Assembly: GCF_007830115.1 (NCBI RefSeq)
Contig: NZ_VLKP01000010.1
Span: 62,001-126,000 of the forward strand
Direction: 5' to 3'
Origin: Aerolutibacter ruishenii
GTDB lineage: Bacteria; Pseudomonadota; Gammaproteobacteria; Xanthomonadales; Xanthomonadaceae
Length of the DNA: 64,000 nt
Of this stretch, positions 18,162 through 24,825 are shown piece by piece (position 1 is the stretch's first letter; every line of letters starts with the position of its first letter). The notes under the pieces are model-generated. The model made no database searches, was not told the DNA's origin, and worked only from the letters and a program-made list of their open reading frames with translations. The translations under genes and the position numbers were made by a program.

Positions 18162-18498
18162 AGGGCGAGGCGGGCTACCTGGCTTTCCCACTCAGTGCCG
18201 GTGCAGGCCCAGGCGGGAAATGCCATCCGGGAAATGGCGTAAGCGGGATTGCCGGGGTGAAGCGCGTGACCTGGCCGGGCACCTCCGTGTTACAAGGAAC
18301 TGCTCCCATTGCTGAGGCCAGCAAAGCCACTGCGAGCGCCATTGGGAGAAGATCATGAGCGCCCGTGAAGAAGATGCCGCCCTGGCCGAAGAACTGAAAT
18401 CGAGCGTGGTGGCCACCATGAGCATGGCCACCGGCATTCCCGCTAACCGAAGTCGAACCGGCAGTTTCAGCGTGCTGCACAAGCGGAAAGGAGCAGCG
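18162..18498. other. 337-base interval before the VIT gene
   Basis: The frame of the VIT gene is open back to an ATG at 18355 with a usable GGGAG site. The 48 residues this would add (MSAREEDAALAEELKSS and onward) lie outside the family, and a far better ribosome site sits at 18487. The upstream half has no convincing coding sequence. It may hold the promoter, and no clear -10/-35 pair was found. Confidence 0.35.
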
Positions 18499-19221
18499 AT
18501 GACCGAGTCGACGACGGACCCGAGCTACGCCGAAGATGCGCAGTCCGGAGCGATTGCCAGCAGGCTGAACTGGCTGCGCGCTGGCGTGATGGGGGCCAAC
18601 GACGGCATCGTGTCCACGGCCGGCATGGTGGTCGGGGTCGCCGGTGCGGAGGTGGGCAACGAGGCGCTCATCGTTGCGGGCATCGCCGCGGTGGTGGCCG
18701 GCGCGCTGTCGATGGCGGTTGGCGAATATGTTTCGGTTTCCAGCCAACGCGACTCGGAGCGTGCGGAGCTCGACATCGAAAGAGCGCAGCTGGCGCAGAA
18801 CCCCGACCATGGACTCAGGCAGCTTACCGGGCTGATTCAGGCCCAGGGCATTGATGGTGAGCTGGCGCGCAAGGTGGCATTGCAGCTTTCGGCAGACGAC
18901 CCGCTGGCCGCGCACGCACGGCTCGAACTGGGCATCAACCCGGACGAGCTGAGCAACCCCTGGCACGCGGGCCTGGCTTCGATGCTGGCGTTCATCGTGG
19001 GCGGTCTGATCCCGCTGGCGGCGATTCTGCTCACGCCGCGCGACATGGCCGTGCCGGTGACGGCCGTTGCCGTCATCATCGCGCTCGCCGTCACAGGCTC
19101 GGTCTCAGCCCATCTCGGCCGTGCGCCGAAGCTCAGGGCCATGGCGCGCACGGTGGGCGGTGGCATCCTGGCAATGGCTGTGACCTATGGCATCGGCACC
19201 TTGGTCGGAACGCAGATCTGA
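18499..19221 (+). CDS. VIT/CCC1 family metal transporter
   Basis: A 240-residue VIT-type protein, related to plant VIT1 and yeast CCC1 iron/manganese transporters. Signatures: LRAGVMGANDGIVSTAGMV in the first span, GALSMAVGEYVSVSSQRDSE at the second, a cytoplasmic metal-binding loop rich in Glu and Asp, and three C-terminal spans ending in GTLVGTQI. The start has a textbook AAAGGAG site, giving MTESTTDPSYAED. It likely exports or sequesters ferrous iron or manganese. The next gene begins 25 bases later on the same strand. Confidence 0.92.
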   Translation: MTESTTDPSYAEDAQSGAIASRLNWLRAGVMGANDGIVSTAGMVVGVAGAEVGNEALIVAGIAAVVAGALSMAVGEYVSVSSQRDSERAELDIERAQLAQNPDHGLRQLTGLIQAQGIDGELARKVALQLSADDPLAAHARLELGINPDELSNPWHAGLASMLAFIVGGLIPLAAILLTPRDMAVPVTAVAVIIALAVTGSVSAHLGRAPKLRAMARTVGGGILAMAVTYGIGTLVGTQI

Positions 19222-19246
19222 GGCTGCGGCCCCGACAGGAGCGAAC

Positions 19247-19798
19247 ATGGACATTGAACGTTTTGTCGATGGCTGCATCAAGGCGAATACTGAGGACGAT
19301 CCTCAGGCCGCCGTGCTCGAGGTGCTGTCCAAAGCGATCCGCAATCCAAATGCAATGCTTGCCGCAGTGGGCGAACCCACACAGGCCGAGATCAAAGTCC
19401 TGCACCGTTCCAAGGCCTTGACGATATTCAGTGCGGCCTGGACCCCGCAGATGAACCTCATGCCGCACAACCATCTGATGTGGGCAAACATTGGTATCTA
19501 TACGGGACGCGAGGACAATATCCTTTGGCGCCAGACACCTGGTCGCATTGAGGCATTTGGGGCCAAGGCCCTGTTCGCTGGAGATTCCGTCGCCCTTCCC
19601 GTCGATGTCATTCACTCGGTGACCAACCCGCTGCAGCGATTCACCGGCGGCATCCATATCTACGGTGGCGACTTCTTCGACACGACACGAAGCCAGTGGG
19701 ATCCGGAGACTCTGGCCAGGGAGCCATCCGATGGCGCCAGCATTGGGCGCATCTTCGAGCGAGAAAACCAGCGCATGCATGCACGCGACAAATCCTGA
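19247..19798 (+). CDS. cupin-fold metal-dependent enzyme (cysteine dioxygenase-like)
   Basis: A 183-residue protein of the double-stranded beta-helix superfamily. The metal site is suggested by MPHNHLMW (His74, His76), Glu89 in GREDN and His123 in VIHSV, a layout close to cysteine dioxygenase. AGGAG precedes the ATG at good spacing. The substrate is unknown. It lies between the VIT gene and a lipoprotein hydrolase with gaps of 25 and 14 bases, so the three probably share a transcript. Confidence 0.85.
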   Translation: MDIERFVDGCIKANTEDDPQAAVLEVLSKAIRNPNAMLAAVGEPTQAEIKVLHRSKALTIFSAAWTPQMNLMPHNHLMWANIGIYTGREDNILWRQTPGRIEAFGAKALFAGDSVALPVDVIHSVTNPLQRFTGGIHIYGGDFFDTTRSQWDPETLAREPSDGASIGRIFERENQRMHARDKS

Positions 19799-19812
19799 GC
19801 CGAAGTAGGGGC

Positions 19813-21846
19813 ATGAAAGTCAGGCACGCAAGGCCGTTGGTGCTGGTGGTTGCCTCGCTGCTGCTGAGCGGCTGCGCCGCGCTGCGTGAGTTCCGCCCGG
19901 CGGTGGAGGTCGCCGCGATGACGCCCGGGGAGTACATCACACTCAAGCGTGGCGACATCCTGACCAGCGGCAAGCTCAGCGCCGCGACCCTGGACACGAT
20001 CCGCGTTGCCGGTCTGGACGACGACGGCGCCTGTGCGAAGCCGGAGGCCGCCGGGTGCATCCAAGCCCTGTCCAATATCCAGGGTTTATCCAACGAGCAG
20101 CGCCTGTCGGCCTTGTCGGAACTGTGGCTCCAGCAGGCACAGACCTTGCCGGGGGCCGAACAGAACGCCGCGCCTGCTGCCGGCGACCTGCGGCAGGATG
20201 CCTGGATGGAAGTGGCCCGGCATGCCTATGCCTATCTGTTCTTCAGCGAGCGGACGCCGGCCGAGCGGGCGTTCGAGGATCGCCAGACCCAGGTGCGCGA
20301 CTACTACAACCTGGCCGTGCAGGAGGCGGCATCGCGGCTGTTCGCAAGCGATCACGGCAAGGCGGCGGCGGGCGCGGCGGGGGAGTTCAGGGATGGGTTG
20401 TGGGTGGTGAAGTTGGACCAGCCGGCGGTAGGCGCGGCTTCTGGCCAGTCGCGGGAAGCCCTGCCGCAGGAGCTGCTGCCAGCTTCGTCGCTATCGTTCG
20501 CGGGGTTGCGCCGCACGTTCCGGCGCGACGGCTTCGGTGCCGAGCTGGTGGCGGTGAAGGGCGTTGATCCGGTGACAATGACGGCAGCGGACGTCGACAC
20601 GAACGCCCCTGGGCCCGAACGACCGAAGCTGCGACAGCAGTGGCAGCCTGGCCCGGCCTGGAGCGAAATGCCGGCAACGGCGATCACCGCGCTGCTGCGC
20701 TTTTCGGGGGAGAACCTCGCCCAACTGATGTCCACTCACGAGGCCGTGCTTTCCGTACACGACCCGTTCCGGGAGGCGAAGATCGACCTGCATGGACGCG
20801 ACGTGCCGCTGGCAGGGAACTTCACCGCCGGCTACGGATTGTGGCTGGCGCGCTCGGGATTCAATCGACAATCGCTCTACAGCCTGTTCGGGCGTGAGCA
20901 GGGCATCGATCACCCGCACCTGTACCTGATGCGGCCCTACGACCCGGATCGCCGCATCATCGTGATGATCCACGGCTTGGCCAGCAGCCCGGAGGCCTGG
21001 GTCAACATGGCCAACGAACTCAATGGCGACGAGGAGATTCGCAGCCGGTTCCAGATCTGGCAGTTCTACTACCCGACCAACATGCCGATCGCGCTGAACC
21101 ACCATGTGATCCGCCAGACGCTGGACGAGGCGCTGCGGCACTTCGACCCGCAGGGCCGCGCGGTGGCCTCCCGCGACGTCGTGCTGATCGGCCACAGCAT
21201 GGGCGGGGTGATCTCGCGGCTGATGGTGTCCTCATCGGGGGGCGATGCCTTGTTCAACCAGTTTCTGGCCGGCCGTCGGCTCGATGATCGCAGGCGGGAG
21301 CGGTTGCGCGTGCGGGTCGGCCCGCTGATGCACTTCGAGCCGGTTCCCCAGGTGGAACGTGCGATCTTCCTCGCCGCACCGCACCGCGGTACCGATGTCG
21401 CGGGTGGCCGATTGGGGCGCTTCGTCGGAGGCCTGGTGCGCTTGCCGCTGACCCTGCTGGAAGGCTTCGCCGACGTGCTCGACGATCTGGCCCATGGCGA
21501 CGCGGCGCAGCCCGGTCGCAAACGCAGGCCGCCCAACAGCATCGACAACCTTGATCGCGCCAACCCGTTCATCCGGGCCGTCGCCGAACTGCCGATATCG
21601 CCATGCGTGCGCTACCACTCGATCATCGGTCACCTCGATCCCGAGGTGCCGCTGGCCAGGTCCGACGACGGCCTGGTGCCCTACTGGAGCGCCCATCTGG
21701 ACGGCGCCATATCCGAAAAGGTCATCCGTTCGGCGCATAGCGTCCAGGAAACCGCGCCGGCGATCATCGAGATTCGCCGCATCCTGCGCGAGGACATCAG
21801 CAGGCAGGGCGACGCCCCGACATCGGTGGCTGGATGCCGGGGCTAG
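19813..21846 (+). CDS. alpha/beta-hydrolase (lipase-like) lipoprotein
   Basis: A 677-residue lipoprotein with lipobox LLSGC (Cys21). About 350 residues of unassigned sequence precede an alpha/beta-hydrolase domain: oxyanion segment MIHGLASSPEAW near residue 380, nucleophile elbow IGHSMGG near 460, DDGLVPYWSAHL near 620 and a candidate catalytic His in SAHSVQE. The large N-terminal part is unlike typical lipases and may form a separate domain. It could act on lipids or esters in the cell envelope. The ATG at 19813 follows AGGGG and gives the signal peptide directly. Confidence 0.85.
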   Translation: MKVRHARPLVLVVASLLLSGCAALREFRPAVEVAAMTPGEYITLKRGDILTSGKLSAATLDTIRVAGLDDDGACAKPEAAGCIQALSNIQGLSNEQRLSALSELWLQQAQTLPGAEQNAAPAAGDLRQDAWMEVARHAYAYLFFSERTPAERAFEDRQTQVRDYYNLAVQEAASRLFASDHGKAAAGAAGEFRDGLWVVKLDQPAVGAASGQSREALPQELLPASSLSFAGLRRTFRRDGFGAELVAVKGVDPVTMTAADVDTNAPGPERPKLRQQWQPGPAWSEMPATAITALLRFSGENLAQLMSTHEAVLSVHDPFREAKIDLHGRDVPLAGNFTAGYGLWLARSGFNRQSLYSLFGREQGIDHPHLYLMRPYDPDRRIIVMIHGLASSPEAWVNMANELNGDEEIRSRFQIWQFYYPTNMPIALNHHVIRQTLDEALRHFDPQGRAVASRDVVLIGHSMGGVISRLMVSSSGGDALFNQFLAGRRLDDRRRERLRVRVGPLMHFEPVPQVERAIFLAAPHRGTDVAGGRLGRFVGGLVRLPLTLLEGFADVLDDLAHGDAAQPGRKRRPPNSIDNLDRANPFIRAVAELPISPCVRYHSIIGHLDPEVPLARSDDGLVPYWSAHLDGAISEKVIRSAHSVQETAPAIIEIRRILREDISRQGDAPTSVAGCRG

Positions 21847-21900
21847 GCGGGGGCGATGGCTGGCCCGCTGTAAAGTTCGTACACCTTCAGGAGCACACGC

Positions 21901-22548
21901 GTGCCGACAGGCCCAACCGCCAGCCACGTCGACTGGTACTTCGACTTCATCTCCCCGTTCGCCTACTTGCAATGGCAGGCGGTCAAGCAGTTCACCGGGC
22001 TGGACATCACCTATCGCCCGGTGCTGTTCGCGGGGCTGTTGTCGCAACTGGAGCACAAGGGGCCGGCGGAGATCCCGGCCAAGCGTCGCTTCACTTACCG
22101 CCACGCGCAGTGGCGCGCAGAGCGCGCAGGCATACCGATGGTGTTCCCACCCGCGCACCCCTTCAATCCGCTGGCGTCGCTGCGCCTGTGCCTTGCCGCG
22201 GGTGCGGGGCGCGAGGCCGTGGACGCGATCTTTGCGCACATCTGGGGCCGCGGCCAGCCGGGCGAGACGTTCGATGAACTGGCGCCGGTGGCGCGCCAAC
22301 TGGGTGTCGCCGACGCCCATGCGCCGCAGGCCCCGGAGGTCAAGCAAGCATTGCGCGACAACTTTGAGGCCGCGGTGGCTGCCGGCGTGTTCGGCGTGCC
22401 CACGCTGGCCATCGATGGGCAGCTGTTCTGGGGTGAGGATGCCACGGCGATGTTCCAGGATTACCTGGCTAACCCGGGCCTGTTCGAGACGCCATCGATG
22501 CGCCGCGTGAGCGACTTGCCGGTGGGCACTGCACGACGCATCCCCTGA
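21901..22548 (+). CDS. 2-hydroxychromene-2-carboxylate isomerase family (DsbA/GST-kappa fold)
   Basis: A 215-residue thioredoxin-fold protein of the DsbA/kappa-GST family. The N-terminal VDWYFDFISPFAYL motif places Ser18 where the glutathione-activating serine sits, and FGVPTLAIDGQLFWG is the family's cis-proline and substrate segment. Named members isomerise aromatic degradation intermediates with glutathione, but paralogues have varied roles. There is no aromatic pathway nearby. The start is GTG with AGGAG upstream. Confidence 0.87.
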   Translation: MPTGPTASHVDWYFDFISPFAYLQWQAVKQFTGLDITYRPVLFAGLLSQLEHKGPAEIPAKRRFTYRHAQWRAERAGIPMVFPPAHPFNPLASLRLCLAAGAGREAVDAIFAHIWGRGQPGETFDELAPVARQLGVADAHAPQAPEVKQALRDNFEAAVAAGVFGVPTLAIDGQLFWGEDATAMFQDYLANPGLFETPSMRRVSDLPVGTARRIP

Positions 22549-22598
22549 CGCGCGGTCGGGCGGAGGCGCTTCAATCGCCGCCAGCGCGAAGCCTTGCC

Positions 22599-23750
22599 TT
22601 ACGCCAATACCACGGGCACGCTGGCCCACCCACCCACGGGTGCCACGGCGCGCTCGGCCGGTGATTGTGCCGCCAACGTGATCGAGGTGGTCGCCGCCAG
22701 CAATGCCCGCAGCGCGATGCGCAGTTCCAGCGTGGCCAGCAGGCGGCCCGGACAGGCGTGCCGGCCGATGCCGTAGACCAGGTTGTGCGCGGCATTGCCC
22801 TGCGGGTCCATGGCGTCGGGATCGTCGAACACCGCTTCGTCGCGGTTGGCGGACGTCCAGTTCAGTTTCACCCGGGCCCCTTGGGGCAGTTCCACGCCGC
22901 CGATCGTGACCGGGCAGGTGGTGACGCGGCGATTGGACACGAAGGGGTCGTCGATGCGCAGGATCTCATCGACGATGGCATCGAGTTCGGCATCGGATAC
23001 ACCCGCGCGCAGCCGGTCCTGCAATGCCGGTTGCGTGGCCAGGCGATGCACCAGCACGCCGACGCACAGTGCGATGGAGCCCAGGTCGCCGCCGGTCCAG
23101 TTGCGCAGCACCGAGACGATTTCCTCATCGGTCAGGAGGCTGCCGTTGACCTCGGTCTGCATCAGCCGCGTGGTGACATCGTCGGGGGCATCCGCGTGCG
23201 CGGTGCCACGGCGTGGCGCGAGCACCTCGTGGATCAAGCCATCGAACGTTTCCGCCACCTGCCGCGTCCATGCCCGGTCGCCCAAGCGCGTGGCGGCGTG
23301 GTTCTCGGCCACCCAGTCCACCAGCCGGTCTTCGAGTGTGATTGGCCAGCCCAGCCACGCGCTCTGCGCACGCACGGCAAACCGGCTGCCGAACCCGCCC
23401 ACCGCATCCACGGCAATCCCCCGGGGCAGCGAGGCGACCACGTCGGCTGCCATCCGGTGGAAGGCGCCGTGGAAGGGGGCGAGGGCCTCCGGGGTGAGAA
23501 AGCGGTCCAGCGCCGTGCGGTAGTTGCTGTGCACCACGCCGTCCAGGCCGTTGGGAACATGCAGGTGGCGCGACACCGCGCTGGAAAACCGCTGGTCGTC
23601 CTGGGCGGCCTGCACGACCAGGTCGTGCCTGAGCAGCACCCATTCACCCTGCACGTTGCGAACTACGCCATGCCGCGGGCGAAGTTCGTCGGTGTAAGCC
23701 CTCAGGTCCCTGCCGGTGGCGGACAGGTCGTCGGGCATGTGGTCGGTCAT
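22599..23750 (-). CDS. cytochrome P450
   Basis: A 383-residue soluble bacterial P450. The heme loop YGIGRHACPGRLL holds the axial ligand Cys333, and EILR near residue 260 is the ExxR motif. The I-helix reads NWTGGDLGS, so the usual oxygen-activating threonine of the AG-x-D/E-T motif is replaced. This could mean an altered oxygen-activation mechanism or peroxide use. No redox partner (ferredoxin or reductase) is encoded next door. The substrate is unknown. Confidence 0.92.
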   Translation of the reverse strand: MTDHMPDDLSATGRDLRAYTDELRPRHGVVRNVQGEWVLLRHDLVVQAAQDDQRFSSAVSRHLHVPNGLDGVVHSNYRTALDRFLTPEALAPFHGAFHRMAADVVASLPRGIAVDAVGGFGSRFAVRAQSAWLGWPITLEDRLVDWVAENHAATRLGDRAWTRQVAETFDGLIHEVLAPRRGTAHADAPDDVTTRLMQTEVNGSLLTDEEIVSVLRNWTGGDLGSIALCVGVLVHRLATQPALQDRLRAGVSDAELDAIVDEILRIDDPFVSNRRVTTCPVTIGGVELPQGARVKLNWTSANRDEAVFDDPDAMDPQGNAAHNLVYGIGRHACPGRLLATLELRIALRALLAATTSITLAAQSPAERAVAPVGGWASVPVVLA

Positions 23751-23878
23751 GCGAAACCTCTGCGCGCGTGGAAGCCGCTGGCGGTGCCCATTATCGTCGC
23801 TTCGCGGGCAATGCCACAGTCAGCACATCCAATCGGCATCCTAGGCCGGTTCGCGCTGCCACGGTGCCGAACCAGCCT

Positions 23879-23900
23879 CGTCACTCCACGGGAGGTGACG
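23879..23900 (+). promoter_or_regulatory. stem-loop covering the ribosome site before the universal stress gene
   Basis: CGTCAC pairs with GTGACG, extended by TCC/GGA, around a short loop. The 3' arm includes the GGAGG that would serve as Shine-Dalgarno. The spacing of that site is ideal for an out-of-frame ATG at 23905 (22 sense codons, ends 23973) and long for the real start at 23913. Translation control is plausible but unproven. Confidence 0.35.
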
Positions 23901-23912
23901 TAGCATGGAGCC

Positions 23913-24809
23913 ATGGACGATCACCCTGCCGACAGTGCGCCGCCACGGCGCATCCTGCTTGCGACCGACCTGACCAGTGCCTGTGATCGGGCGCTGGACC
24001 GCGCGGTGGCGCTGGCGCGCCACTGGGACGCGGCACTGCACCTGCTGCACGTGGTCGAGGTCCCGCCCCCGGCGATTCCGCTGGGGGTTGATGCCGACCA
24101 CTACCTGCAGCGCTTCCCTGATGCCAAGGATGAGGCGCTGCGCCGGCTGCACCGCGACGTGTTGCCGGTCGCCCTGGGCGCGGCGGTGCACATCGAGCAG
24201 GGCACCACGCCGTCCGCCGCGATCCTGGAGGTGGTCGAACGCGAGCGCTGCGACCTGCTGGTGCTGGGTGAGCCACGGCGACGGCTGGTCGGCCCGCTGG
24301 GCGAGAGCGGCCTGGACCGCGTGGTGCGCCAGTCGCCGGCCTCGGTGCTGGTGGTGCGCGACCGCCCGCACAACCCCTATCGCAACCTGTTGGTGGGGAC
24401 AGACTTCACGGACGAGGCGTTGCAGGCGCTGGTGGCGGTCGCCGGGCTGTTCCCGACCGCGGCGATCACCCTGATGCATGCCTACGAAGAGGCGTATGCC
24501 TATTTGCTGGAAGGCACTCCGGATGGACGTGACTGGCCGTTGCAGCAGTTGGCACGCCTGCGCGAGCAAGTCGAGGCCGCGGCGTTGCCGGCGGCGCGCC
24601 AGGCGGGCATACGCAATGCCGTGGCGTCCGGCCCACCCGAAGTGATGCTCCGCCGGCACGTGCTGGCGGCGAACATCGACCTGACCGTGATCGGCGCCTA
24701 CCCGCGGGGACTGCTGTACAGCGCGGCCGTGGGCCGCTCGCGCAACATCATCGACGCCATCCCCGGCGACGTGCTGGTCGTGCGCGCGACGCGCGGGGCA
24801 GGGCGGTGA
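23913..24809 (+). CDS. tandem universal stress protein
   Basis: A 298-residue protein with two Usp domains, at about 12-150 and 156-293. Each ends in the typical strand (VLVVRDR and VLVVRAT). Neither keeps the GxxG-9x-G(S/T) ATP-binding loop: the first has GEPRRRLVGPLGES, the second GAYPRGLLYSAAVGRS. It is therefore probably of the non-ATP-binding, UspE-like type. It ends 16 bases before mnhA and is likely co-transcribed with the antiporter operon, suggesting a role in salt or pH stress. Confidence 0.88.
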   Translation: MDDHPADSAPPRRILLATDLTSACDRALDRAVALARHWDAALHLLHVVEVPPPAIPLGVDADHYLQRFPDAKDEALRRLHRDVLPVALGAAVHIEQGTTPSAAILEVVERERCDLLVLGEPRRRLVGPLGESGLDRVVRQSPASVLVVRDRPHNPYRNLLVGTDFTDEALQALVAVAGLFPTAAITLMHAYEEAYAYLLEGTPDGRDWPLQQLARLREQVEAAALPAARQAGIRNAVASGPPEVMLRRHVLAANIDLTVIGAYPRGLLYSAAVGRSRNIIDAIPGDVLVVRATRGAGR

Positions 24810-24825
24810 GGGACGGGGTGCGCGC

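Noticed and set aside
18355-18498. N-terminal extension of the VIT protein from the ATG at 18355
   Set aside because: The added 48 residues are outside the family and the ribosome site at 18487 before the ATG at 18499 is far better, although the upstream start cannot be fully excluded.
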